From Bradyrhizobium sp. WSM1417 (lineage in GTDB: Bacteria > Pseudomonadota > Alphaproteobacteria > Rhizobiales > Xanthobacteraceae), in NCBI RefSeq assembly GCF_000515415.1, contig NZ_KI911783.1:536501-600500 (forward strand): DNA of 64,000 bases. Direction: 5' to 3'. Below the pieces are notes generated by a model. The model did not search any database and had not been told where the DNA came from. It was given only the letters and a program-made list of their open reading frames with translations. This document shows, piece by piece, positions 16,707-26,852 of the stretch; the first letter of the stretch is position 1; every line of letters begins with the position of its first letter. The position numbers and the translations under genes were made by a program.

Positions 16707-17920
16707 GACTTGTCACCGGGCTTGCCACCGGCCGGCGCTGGCGCAGTCTGCGGGGCAACCTTGGCGCCGACACGGGCGCGCTGGATGCCGTTGACGATGA
16801 CGCGGTCGTCTGCCTTCAATCCTTCGCGGATCACGCGCAGGCCGTCGTCGAGCGGTCCGAGCACCACGGGACGCGCCTCGACAGTGTCGTCCGGCTTGAC
16901 CACGAACACGATCTTGCGCGACTGGTCGGTCGCAACCGCGACGTCCGGAATCAGCAGCGCCTCATAGGGCGCGCTGCCGATCAGGCGGACGCGACCGAAC
17001 TGACCCGGCAGGATCGACAGATCGGTGTTCTTGATAACGGCGCGGCTGCGCAGCGTGCCGGTGGAGACATCGAGGCGGTTGTCGAGGAAATTGATACTGC
17101 CTTCACGGGATGGTTTGGCCTCGCCGGCGAGCGTCACCTGCACCGGGTTCGCCGTATCGCGCGAACTCGGGCGGCGGCCTTCGAACCACAGCTTGCTGTA
17201 TTTGATGAAGGTCGCCTCATCCATGTCGAAATAGATGTAGATCGGGTCGAGCGTCACGATCGAGGTGAGCAGCGTCGACGTTCCGGTATCGCTACCCTGC
17301 ACGAGATTGCCAGGGCTGACAAGGTGGCGGCTGACGCGGCCGGTCAGCGGCGCCGTCACATGCGTGAATTCGATATTGAGCTTGGCGACTTTGAGCGCAC
17401 CCTCGGCCTGTGTTTCGGCAGCGTGCGCGGCCTGCAAGGCCTGACGGCGCTGATCGACAACCTGCTCGGAGACGGCACTGGTCTGCACCAGGCTCAAACC
17501 GCGATCGAGCTCCCGCTTTGCAAGCTCCACCTTGGCACGCGCATCGGAAAGCTGCCCCTCCGCCTGCGTGGCCACTGCCTCGAACGGACGTGGATCGATG
17601 ACATAGAGCAGATCGCCCTGACGTACGATGGCGCCATCCTGGAATTCGACAGAGTTGACGAACCCGCCGACGCGCGGGCGGACCTGCACCTCCTCCATCG
17701 CCTCGAAGCGGCCGGTGAACTCGTCCCAATCGGTGACGGTGCGCTTGACCGGCTGGGCGACGGTCACCGGCGCGGGCGGCGGCGCGGCCGCTTGCGGGGT
17801 CGGCTGGCCACAGCCGGTGAGCGCAAAGGCCGCGGCGACAAGGCCGGCTATGGCGTAAGGCCGGGACTGAACGAAATCGTGCTTTTTGACAAACTGCTCG
17901 CTTCCGTCCGGTCCACTCAT
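16703..17920 (-). CDS. RND efflux periplasmic adaptor lipoprotein
   Basis: The 405-aa protein has an N-terminal export signal ending in the lipobox LTGC, then a low-complexity PPPAPV linker, a biotinyl-lipoyl half-motif (RPRVGGFVNSVEF), an alpha-hairpin rich in AEGQL/AKVELAKREL (about 130-200) and beta-barrel/membrane-proximal domains. It bridges the RND pump to an outer-membrane channel. The start at 17920 follows GAGGACCTGGG; an ATG at 17935 lacks a site. The gene overlaps the pump by four bases and is the first gene of the operon. Confidence 0.92.
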   Translation of the reverse strand: MSGPDGSEQFVKKHDFVQSRPYAIAGLVAAAFALTGCGQPTPQAAAPPPAPVTVAQPVKRTVTDWDEFTGRFEAMEEVQVRPRVGGFVNSVEFQDGAIVRQGDLLYVIDPRPFEAVATQAEGQLSDARAKVELAKRELDRGLSLVQTSAVSEQVVDQRRQALQAAHAAETQAEGALKVAKLNIEFTHVTAPLTGRVSRHLVSPGNLVQGSDTGTSTLLTSIVTLDPIYIYFDMDEATFIKYSKLWFEGRRPSSRDTANPVQVTLAGEAKPSREGSINFLDNRLDVSTGTLRSRAVIKNTDLSILPGQFGRVRLIGSAPYEALLIPDVAVATDQSRKIVFVVKPDDTVEARPVVLGPLDDGLRVIREGLKADDRVIVNGIQRARVGAKVAPQTAPAPAGGKPGDKS

Positions 17921-18088
17921 CCCAGGTCCTCGCATAGAAACCGCAGAAATATCAGGGTACGCCTGTACCCGCGGGCGACACAAGATGGGTCGCAATGATG
18001 AACTCTTCAAGACCAAAGCGCGGGCAATGCTCGGAGGAATGCCCTGGCCGGATGACGGGTTGACAGGGAGAGAAGCGACGCTCCTTCG

Positions 18089-18223
18089 CCTCTCCCCGCT
18101 TGCAGGGAGAGGCCAACGCGCGAAGCGCGGCGGGTGAGGGGGGACTCTCCGCGAGTCAAACTATCGGCTCCCTCGCGGAGAGCCCCCCTCACCCCAACCC
18201 TCTCCCCGCAAGCGGGGAGAGGG
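18089..18223. repeat. Palindromic element, family 3 (CTCTCCCCGC type)
   Basis: Nested inverted repeats: outer CCTCTCCCCGCTTG against CAAGCGGGGAGAGG, inner GGTGAGGGGGGACTCTCCGCGAG against CTCGCGGAGAGCCCCCCTCACC. A related copy lies at 53616. This one sits in the 400-base gap between the divergent RND operon and the alcohol dehydrogenase, so promoters for both must share this space (17921-18088 and 18224-18320). No gene is seen in that gap. Confidence 0.85.
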
Positions 18224-18320
18224 AGCAGATAGAGCTCAGCGTCTTCGCGCATGACGAATGCCGCCAGCGCGGTTAGACTACCCCCAGAAGAACAAGACGA
18301 ATTGTCCGGGGAGGACAGGC

Positions 18321-19475
18321 GTGCATCAGGGACGTGTCGTTTACGGCGCGATCGAGGAAGTTGTTTTCGGCCACCCCGCGGCCGAGGCCGTGGTCGCGCA
18401 GATGGACCGGCTGAGGACGCGCCGCGCCTTCCTGATGGTCTCGGGCACGCTCAACCGGCAGACCGACGAAATCACGAAGATCAAACAGGCCCTGGGCACA
18501 AATTGCGCGGGCATCTTCGATGCCATGCCGGCCCACACACCGCGCGAGGCGGTGATCGCCGCAACCAATGCAGCGCGCGAGGCGGGCGCCGACCTGATCG
18601 TCACCGTGGGCGGGGGCTCGATCACCGACGGCGCCAAGGCGGTGCAGCTCTGCCTTGCCAACGGCATCGACGACGTCGACGGCATCGAACGTATCCGCGT
18701 GCACAAGGGCGTCGTGCCTGAGATGAATGCGCCGACCGTGCGTCAGATCAGCGTCCCGACCACGATCGCCGGCGGTGAGTTCAGCTCGATCGCAGGTGTC
18801 ACCGACCGCACCGCCCATGTGAAACAGATGCTGCGGCATCCGCTCAGCGTTCCGCGCGCGACCATCCTCGATCCCGCCATCACCGTGCACACGCCGGAAT
18901 GGCTGTTCCTCTCGACCGGCATCCGCGCCATCGATCATTGCGTCGAGGCGATCTGCTCGCGCGAGACGCACCCCTATGCCGACGCGCAGTCGGTCAAGGG
19001 CCTCGCGATGCTCGCCGACGCGCTGCCGCGGGTGAAGGCTGATCCTGCTGACCTCGACGCGCGCATGGATGCGCAGATCGGCACTTGGCTGTCGATGGGC
19101 GCCCTCGCCGCCGGCGTGCCGATGGGGGCAAGCCACGGCATCGGCTACGTGCTGGGCGCAACCTTCGACGTGCCGCATGGCTACACCTCCTGCATCATGC
19201 TGCCGGCCGTAATGCGCTGGAATGCGCCCGACAATGCCGAGCGCCAGATGATCGTCGCGGCCGCAATGGGCTTTCCGGGTCACAAGGCGGCCGATGTGCT
19301 CGATGCCTTCATCCGCTCGCTCGGCATGCCGCGCAGCCTCGCCGATGTACGCGTCTCGCCGGAGCATTTCGACGCCATCGCGGACGCTGCGATGCGCACG
19401 AACTGGATCCCGCGCAACCCGCGCAAGATCGACGGCCCCGCGCAGGTGCGCGAAATCCTGCTTCTTGCCGCATGA
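18321..19475 (+). CDS. Iron-containing alcohol dehydrogenase / maleylacetate reductase-like
   Basis: The 384-aa protein belongs to the Fe-ADH superfamily: NAD-binding VTVGGGSITDGAKAV in the N-terminal half, and metal-ligand segments IDHCVEAICS, SHGIGYVLGA and VPHGYTSCIMLP in the helical C-terminal half. Maleylacetate reductases of aromatic degradation share this N-terminal pattern (VVYGAIEEVVFG), so this activity is as likely as simple alcohol oxidation. GTG at 18321 was chosen because GGGGAGGACAGGC precedes it; a longer frame starts at 18258 without a good site. It is 18 bases before the acyl-CoA synthetase, likely one operon. Confidence 0.85.
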   Translation: MHQGRVVYGAIEEVVFGHPAAEAVVAQMDRLRTRRAFLMVSGTLNRQTDEITKIKQALGTNCAGIFDAMPAHTPREAVIAATNAAREAGADLIVTVGGGSITDGAKAVQLCLANGIDDVDGIERIRVHKGVVPEMNAPTVRQISVPTTIAGGEFSSIAGVTDRTAHVKQMLRHPLSVPRATILDPAITVHTPEWLFLSTGIRAIDHCVEAICSRETHPYADAQSVKGLAMLADALPRVKADPADLDARMDAQIGTWLSMGALAAGVPMGASHGIGYVLGATFDVPHGYTSCIMLPAVMRWNAPDNAERQMIVAAAMGFPGHKAADVLDAFIRSLGMPRSLADVRVSPEHFDAIADAAMRTNWIPRNPRKIDGPAQVREILLLAA

Positions 19476-19493
19476 TCTAAAGCCGGAGGACCG

Positions 19494-21044
19494 ATGTACC
19501 CAGGTCAGCATGCCCGCCTGCGCCCGCTCCAGCCCGCCTTCATCATGGCGGGAACAGGCGAGGCCGTCACCTATCGCGAGCTCGATGCGCGCAGCAATCG
19601 GCTGGCGCATCTGTTCCGCGAGCACGGCTTGAAGCGGCTCGACCACTATTCGATCTTCATGGAGAACAATTCGCGCTACCTCGAAGCCTGCGGCGCGGGC
19701 GAGCGCTCCGGCCTCTACTACACCTGCATCAACTCGTTCCTGACGCCGGGCGAGCTCGCTTATCTCCTGGTCAACAGCCAGTCCAAAATCCTGATCACGT
19801 CGATTGCGAAGCTCGACATCGCGCGCGAGGCGATCAAGGTCTGCCCCGACATCAAACTGTGCATCGTCGCCGACGGTCCCGGCGAGAGTGAGCGCATCGT
19901 CGGCCTCACGGAGGTGACCGCCGGCCTGCCGAAGACGCCAATCCCGGATGAATGGCTCGGCACCGCCATGCTGTATTCATCGGGCACGACGGGACGGCCG
20001 AAGGGCATTATTCGGCCGCTGCCGGAGGAGCCGCCGAAACACAATCTGCCGTTGTTCGATTTCCTGACCAAACTTTGGCACTACCGCGAGGGCATGATCT
20101 ATCTGTCGCCCGCGCCGCTCTATCACTCCGCGCCGCAGGCCGCGGTGAACCTCACGATCCGGATGGGAGGCACCGCCATCATCATGGAAACCTTCGATCC
20201 CGAGCGTTACCTCCAGCTCGTCGAGCGGTGGGGTATCACCCACACCCAGCTCGTGCCGACGATGTTCTCGCGCATGCTCAAGCTGCCAGAGGAGGTGCGT
20301 ACGCGCTATGACCTGTCGTCGCTCGAAATCGCGATCCATGCCGCCGCGCCCTGCCCGGCCCTGGTGAAGGACGACATGATCAAATGGTGGGGGCCGATCA
20401 TCCACGAATATTACGGCGCGACCGAAGGCCTCGGATTCACCGCCTGCGACAGCGCGGAATGGCTCGCCCATCGCGGCACCGTCGGCAAGGTGCTGCTCGG
20501 CGACCTCCATATTCTCGACGAAAATATGAAGCCATGCCCGACCGGCACGCCAGGACAGGTCTGGTTCAAGACGGCCACGCCATTCGAATATTTCAACGAC
20601 CCGGAGAAGACCAAGAAGGCGCGATCGGCCGACGGCAGCATGAGCACGGTCGGCGACGTCGGCTATGTCGACGAGGACCGCTTCCTTCATCTAACAGACC
20701 GCGCGACCTTCATGATCATCTCCGGCGGCGTGAACATCTATCCGCAGGAGTGCGAGAATTTATTGATCACCCATCCAAAGGTTGCGGACGCCGCGGTGTT
20801 CGGCGTGCCCAATCCCGACCTCGGCGAAGAGGTGAAGGCGGTGGTGCAGCCGATGCCCGGCATCGTGCCGGGCGAGGCGCTGGCCGAAGAGCTGATCGCG
20901 TTCTGCGGAGCGTCGCTCTCGCGGCAGAAGGTGCCGCGCTCGGTCGACTTCGAGAAGGAGTTGCCGCGGCTGCCGACCGGGAAGCTGTACAAGCGGCTGC
21001 TGCGGGACCGATATTGGGGGAACAAGGCATCCAGGATCGTGTGA
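19494..21044 (+). CDS. Acyl-CoA synthetase (AMP-forming)
   Basis: The 516-aa ligase has the AMP-binding P-loop YSSGTTGRPKG, an aromatic/aliphatic acyl pocket region (HYREGMIYLSPAPLYHSAP), the A5 motif YYGATEGLGF, the hinge region LTDRATFMIISGGVNIYPQE and the terminal lysine motif LPTGKLYKRLLR. It makes an acyl-CoA from an unknown carboxylic acid with ATP. Start ATG 19494 has a CCGGAGGA site. It is co-directional with Fe-ADH upstream and an oligopeptide-type importer 182 bases downstream, which suggests the transporter imports the acid or its precursor. Confidence 0.88.
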   Translation: MYPGQHARLRPLQPAFIMAGTGEAVTYRELDARSNRLAHLFREHGLKRLDHYSIFMENNSRYLEACGAGERSGLYYTCINSFLTPGELAYLLVNSQSKILITSIAKLDIAREAIKVCPDIKLCIVADGPGESERIVGLTEVTAGLPKTPIPDEWLGTAMLYSSGTTGRPKGIIRPLPEEPPKHNLPLFDFLTKLWHYREGMIYLSPAPLYHSAPQAAVNLTIRMGGTAIIMETFDPERYLQLVERWGITHTQLVPTMFSRMLKLPEEVRTRYDLSSLEIAIHAAAPCPALVKDDMIKWWGPIIHEYYGATEGLGFTACDSAEWLAHRGTVGKVLLGDLHILDENMKPCPTGTPGQVWFKTATPFEYFNDPEKTKKARSADGSMSTVGDVGYVDEDRFLHLTDRATFMIISGGVNIYPQECENLLITHPKVADAAVFGVPNPDLGEEVKAVVQPMPGIVPGEALAEELIAFCGASLSRQKVPRSVDFEKELPRLPTGKLYKRLLRDRYWGNKASRIV

Positions 21045-21226
21045 AGGGCCGCTGTCGCCTGAGGCGCTTCCCTCACATCGTGAGAGAACCCCCTGCGGCC
21101 TTCCGTCATCCGAATTGCCGAGAGAGTGGCAGAGCTTGTCGGTTGCCTCACCGCGCTCGCATCGCTATCGTCCGCTCAAACAGGCCGCAAAAGGCCCAAA
21201 AGACAAGACGTCCAGGGAGGATGAGC

Positions 21227-22825
21227 ATGCGGAGCGTGTGGTCGCTCGCCGCAATGGCGGCGCTAACTGTGCTGACGACCTCGACCACTACGCTCGCCGG
21301 CGAACCAAAGCAGGGCGGGATCCTGCGGATGTATCACCGCGACAGCCCGGCGAATGCGTCCATCCTGGAGGGCGCGACCTATTCGATCAACGTGCCCTTC
21401 ATGGGAGTGTTCAACAATCTCGTCGTTTACGACCAGCACATTGCGCAGAACAGCCCAGATACGCTGAGGCCAGAGCTGGCCGAGAGCTGGTCCTGGAGCG
21501 GCGACAACAAGAAGCTGACCTTCAAGCTCCGCCAAGGCGTCAAGTGGCATGACGGCAAGCCGTTCACGTCGGCCGACGTCAAATGCACCTTCGATCTCCT
21601 GATGGGCAAATCGCAACAAAAGCTGCGGCAGAATCCGCGCAAGGCCTGGTACAGCGAGGTTAACGATGTCACACCGAACGGCGATTTCGAGGTCTCCTTC
21701 GATCTGAAGCGGCCGCAGCCCTCGCTGCTGGCGATGCTCGCATCCGGCTATACGCCGATCTATCCCTGTCACGTCTCGCCGGCGGAGATGCGCACCCATC
21801 CGGTCGGAACCGGCCCGTTCAGATTCGTCGAGTTCAAGGCCAATGAATCGATCAAGCTGACGCGAAACCCGGACTATTGGAAGAAGGGCCTGCCCTATCT
21901 CGACGGCATCGAGTACACGATCATCACGAACCGCTCCACCGCGATCCTCGCCTTCGTCGCCGGCAAGTTCGACATGACCTTCCCGACGCACATCACGATC
22001 CCGCTCCTCAAGGACATCAAGTCGCAGGCGCCCAACGCCCTCTGCGTCGTCGAGCCGACCAACGTTTCGACCAACATCATCGTCAATTCGGCGTCCCCGC
22101 CGTTCGACAACATCGACATCCGCCGAGCCATGGCGATGGCGCTCGACCGCAAGGCCTTCGTCGACATCCTGTTCGAAGGCCAGGCGGATATCGGCGGCAC
22201 CATGCTGCCGCCGCCGCAGGGCATCTGGGGCATGCCCAAGGACAAGCTGGAGACCATTCCAGGCTATGGTCCGAACGTGAATGCGAGCCGGGATGAGGCC
22301 AAGAAGCTGATGCAGAAGGCGGGCTACGGTCCCGACAAGCACTTGGCGGTGAAGGTCTCGACGCGCAATCTCGCGGAATATCGCGATCCCGCGGTGATCC
22401 TGATCGACCAGCTCAAGAGCATCTATATCGACGGCGAGCTCGACGTGGTCGAAACCGCAAACTGGTTCCCGAAGGTTGCGCGCAAGGATTACATGCTCGG
22501 CCTCAACTTGACCGGCAATTCCGTCGACGATCCCGACCAGTCTTTCTACGAAAATTATTCCTGCGGCTCGGAGCGGAACTACACCAATTATTGCAACAAG
22601 GAGATCGAGAAGCTGTTCGACGTGCAATCGCAGGAGATCGAGATTGGCAAACGCAAGCAACTGGTCTGGGACATCGACAAGAAGCTGCAGGAGGATGTCG
22701 CCCGCCCGATCATCTTCCATGCGCGGGCCGGCACCTGCTGGCAGCCTTATGTCAAGGGCGTGACGGTCATGTCGAACAGCTCCTATAACGGCTTTCGCTA
22801 CGAGGACGTCTGGCTCGACAAGTAG
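21227..22825 (+). CDS. ABC transporter solute-binding protein, DppA/OppA type
   Basis: The 532-aa protein has a signal peptide (cleaved near TLAGEP) and the SBP_bac_5 fold: GGILRMYHRD, LRPELAESWSWSGDNKKLTFKLRQG, WHDGKPFTSADVKCTFD, GTGPFRFVEFKANESIKLTRNPDYW. This family binds peptides but also many other solutes, including opines, glycosides and aromatic conjugates. ATG 21227 gives ideal spacing from AGGGAGG; ATG 21221 touches the site and is less likely. It heads a five-gene importer operon. Confidence 0.9.
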   Translation: MRSVWSLAAMAALTVLTTSTTTLAGEPKQGGILRMYHRDSPANASILEGATYSINVPFMGVFNNLVVYDQHIAQNSPDTLRPELAESWSWSGDNKKLTFKLRQGVKWHDGKPFTSADVKCTFDLLMGKSQQKLRQNPRKAWYSEVNDVTPNGDFEVSFDLKRPQPSLLAMLASGYTPIYPCHVSPAEMRTHPVGTGPFRFVEFKANESIKLTRNPDYWKKGLPYLDGIEYTIITNRSTAILAFVAGKFDMTFPTHITIPLLKDIKSQAPNALCVVEPTNVSTNIIVNSASPPFDNIDIRRAMAMALDRKAFVDILFEGQADIGGTMLPPPQGIWGMPKDKLETIPGYGPNVNASRDEAKKLMQKAGYGPDKHLAVKVSTRNLAEYRDPAVILIDQLKSIYIDGELDVVETANWFPKVARKDYMLGLNLTGNSVDDPDQSFYENYSCGSERNYTNYCNKEIEKLFDVQSQEIEIGKRKQLVWDIDKKLQEDVARPIIFHARAGTCWQPYVKGVTVMSNSSYNGFRYEDVWLDK

Positions 22826-22866
22826 CGCGCAAGGCTGACGACTAGCGGCTCGCGGAGGGCGAAGGG

Positions 22867-23814
22867 ATGTTTGCCTATCTGGTGCGGCGCCTGTTGCTGA
22901 TGCTCGTGACCCTGTTCGGGATCTCGATCGTCATCTTCTTCCTGCTGCGTGTCGTGCCCGGCAACATCGTCGACATCCTGTTTGCCGCGGCCGGCTATGT
23001 CGACCCCGCCGACAAGGCCAATCTGGAGAAGGAGCTCGGCATCGACCAGCCGCTGGTGGTGCAATATTGGCACTGGATCAGCGGCTTCCTGCGCGGCGAT
23101 TTCGGCTACTCCTATGTCTCCGAGAAGCCGGCGCTTCAGGAAATTCTGCCGCGAATTCCGATCACCGCACGGCTCGCCGGGCTGGCGCTGCTGTTCTCGG
23201 CCTCGATCGGCATTCCCCTGGGCGTGATCAGCGCGGTGAAGCAGGGAACGAGGCTCGACTACGCGTTGCGTGTGGTGAGCCTGAGCGGATTGTCGCTGCC
23301 CTCGTTCTGGCTCGGCCTGCTCATCCTCACCGCATCGGTGGCGATGTTCAACCAGATGCCGATCTTCAACCCGAATCCAGCGACGTGGCTGGAGGCGTTC
23401 GCAACCTACGCCGTGCCCGCCGCCGCCGTCGGCTTTCGCAGCGCAGCGCTTACCATGCGCATCACGCGATCCTCGATGCTGGAAGTGCTGCGGCAGGACT
23501 ATATCCGCACCGCGCGTGCCAAGGGCGCATCGGATGCCGCCGTGAACTATCAGCATGCGCTCAAGAACGCGATTTTGCCCGTCATCACCGTGATCGGCAT
23601 CGAGGCGGCGTTCCTGATCGGCGGCCTCATCGTCACGGAGACGGTATTCAACATCCCCGGCGTCGCGCGCTTCCTGGTCGAGGCTATACGCTGGCGCGAT
23701 TATCCGATCGTGCAGAACCTGGTGATGCTGATTGCCATCGTCGTGGTGAGCGCGAATTTCATCGTCGACATGCTCTACGCCGTGTTCGACCCGCGCATCA
23801 GGTACACGGATTAG
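22867..23814 (+). CDS. ABC transporter permease, DppB type
   Basis: The 315-aa membrane protein starts MFAYLVRRLLLMLVTLFGIS, the classic DppB/OppB N-terminus, and has six hydrophobic segments and the coupling-helix EAA-like motif DYIRTARAKGASDAAV. It forms one half of the inner-membrane channel with the following DppC-type gene. It lies 41 bases after the binding protein. Confidence 0.93.
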   Translation: MFAYLVRRLLLMLVTLFGISIVIFFLLRVVPGNIVDILFAAAGYVDPADKANLEKELGIDQPLVVQYWHWISGFLRGDFGYSYVSEKPALQEILPRIPITARLAGLALLFSASIGIPLGVISAVKQGTRLDYALRVVSLSGLSLPSFWLGLLILTASVAMFNQMPIFNPNPATWLEAFATYAVPAAAVGFRSAALTMRITRSSMLEVLRQDYIRTARAKGASDAAVNYQHALKNAILPVITVIGIEAAFLIGGLIVTETVFNIPGVARFLVEAIRWRDYPIVQNLVMLIAIVVVSANFIVDMLYAVFDPRIRYTD

Positions 23815-23823
23815 GAGAACCTG

Positions 23824-24716
23824 TTGGCCGCAATCGACTATGACGTTGAACTGAGGCGCGCCGGGGCGCACGCGACCGTCGGCTGGCGGCGCGTGCTGTT
23901 TTTGGCGCAGCGGCATGTGCTGGGCGCGGCCGGCCTTGTGATCATGACCCTGTTCGTATTCACAGCGATCTTCGCCGACTTCATCGCGCGTTACGATCCG
24001 CTGACGATCGACGCCGCCCGGGCACTGGCGCGTCCAAGCCTGGCACACTGGATGGGCACAGATTCCTTCGGCCGCGATGTCTTCAGCCGCATCATTCATG
24101 GCGCGCGGATCTCGCTCGCGGTCGGCATCGGTTCGACCGCACTCGGTGGCTCGATCGGGGTCATCGTGGGCCTCACCTCCGGCTATCTCTCCGGCTGGGT
24201 CGATCTCGTGTTCCAGCGTGTCTCCGATGTCCTGCAGGCGCTGCCGCTGCTGGTGCTGGCCCTCATCATGACCGCGGCGCTTGGGCCGTCCTTGCCGAAC
24301 GTCATCATTGCGATCGCCATTCCGCTGATCCCGACCGTCTCGCGCGTCATCCGCGCCAACACGCTGGCGCTGCGGGAGCTGCCATTCATCGAGGCCGCCA
24401 AGTCGATCGGCATGAGCGAGGTACGCATCGCGCTCCGTCACGTGCTGCCGAACACGCTGGCGCCGCTGATCGTGCTTGCGACCGCCCAGCTCGGCTCGAC
24501 CATCCTCACCGAAGCCTCGCTCTCCTTCCTCGGCCTCGGCATTCCCGAGCCGTACCCGTCGTGGGGCCGCATGCTCTCTGAATCCGCCGCCGAATATGTC
24601 CGCACGGCGCCCTGGCTGGTGATCTTCCCGGGCATCGCCATCAGTCTCGCGGTGTTCGGCGCCAATCTGTTCGGCGACGCCTTGCGCGACATCCTCGATC
24701 CACGGCAGCGCGGCTG

Positions 24717-24717
<1 letters not shown>
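23824..24717 (+). CDS. ABC transporter permease, DppC type
   Basis: The 297-aa protein has an N-terminal cytoplasmic tail, six hydrophobic segments, the DppC signature [26 protein letters not shown] and the coupling-helix motif [16 protein letters not shown]. The start is TTG at 23824 behind TAGGAGAAC; this rare start may lower its translation relative to DppB. The stop overlaps the next ATG (TGATG), so the ATPase is translationally coupled. Confidence 0.9.
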
Positions 24718-25720
<1,003 letters not shown>

Positions 25721-25724
<4 letters not shown>

Positions 25725-26707
25725 CCGAGGCGCTGCTCGAAGTCACCGATCTCAAGAAGCACTATCCGGTGCGCGCCGGTGTGTTGCGCCGACAAGTCGG
25801 CACAGTGCATGCGGTCGACGGCGTCTCGTTCTCGGTTGGGATCGGCGAGACGCTGGGCCTCGTCGGCGAATCCGGCTGCGGCAAGTCGACGGTGGCGCGC
25901 AGCGTGCTGCGGCTGGTCGAGCCGACCTCGGGCCAGATCCGCCTCGAAGGCGAAGACATCACGCATCTCTCCAAGTCCGCGCTGCGTCCGCACCGCCGTT
26001 CGATGCAGATCGTGTTCCAGGATCCGTTCGCCTCGCTCAACCCGCGCATGACTGCCGGGGACATCGTGGGCGAGCCGCTGTTCGTGCACGGGATCGCGAC
26101 CGGCAAAGCGCTGGAGGCGCGTACCGCAAACCTGTTCGATCAGGTCGGCTTGCGGCCCGACCAGATGCGCAACTTTCCGCACCAATTCTCCGGCGGGCAG
26201 CGCCAGCGCATCTGCATCGCTCGCGCGCTGGCGCTCGGGCCCCGCCTGATCGTCTGCGACGAGCCGGTCTCCGCGCTCGACGTCTCGATCCAGGCGCAGG
26301 TGATCAATCTTCTCATTGACCTGCAGCGCGAGCACGGCTTCTCCTATCTCTTCATCGCGCATGACCTCGCGGTGGTCGCCCATATCAGCCACCGCGTCGC
26401 CGTGATGTATCTCGGTCGCATCGTCGAGATCGCCGACAAGGACGAGCTGTTCCGCAATCCGCGCCATCCCTACACGCAGGCCCTGCTCGCCTCGGTGCCG
26501 GTTGCGAACCCGCTCGCCAAGAAGCTCGTGCCGCTGGTCGACGGCGACGTGCCAAGCCCGGTCAATCCGCCGCCGGGGTGCGCGTTTCACACCCGCTGCC
26601 GGTTTGCGATGGAGCAGTGCAAGACGGAGCGGCCGGTGCTGGTGGACGCGGGCGACGGGCACCAGGTGGCGTGTTTGCTCAATGACGGGACGGGGCGCGG
26701 GCAGTAG
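25721..26707 (+). CDS. ABC transporter ATPase, DppF type
   Basis: The 328-aa partner ATPase shows Walker [11 protein letters not shown]-loop [13 protein letters not shown], signature FSGGQRQR and Walker [13 protein letters not shown], and ends with the C-terminal cysteine segment [16 protein letters not shown] common to DppD/DppF. ATG 25721 overlaps the DppD stop. It is the last gene of the operon; a palindromic repeat begins seven bases after its stop. Confidence 0.93.
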
Positions 26708-26713
26708 CCCCAT

Positions 26714-26834
26714 GTCGTCCCGGCGAAGGCCGGGACCCATAACCACAGGATCGGGTTTGGCGAAGACTCGGAGTTACCTGCTCGCCCTGTAACCGCTGCC
26801 TGGGAGTATGGGTCCCGGCCTTCGCCGGGACGAC
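26714..26834. repeat. Palindromic element, family 1
   Basis: Exact inverted 28-base arms (26714-26741 and 26807-26834), identical in class to the copy at 4154. The interior GGCGAAGACTCGGAGTTACCTGCTCG matches the interior of the 13390 copy. It separates the convergent ends of the Dpp operon and the carboxylase genes and probably ends transcription from both sides. Confidence 0.92.
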
Positions 26835-26852
26835 GAGTTGAGTTCGAGGTGC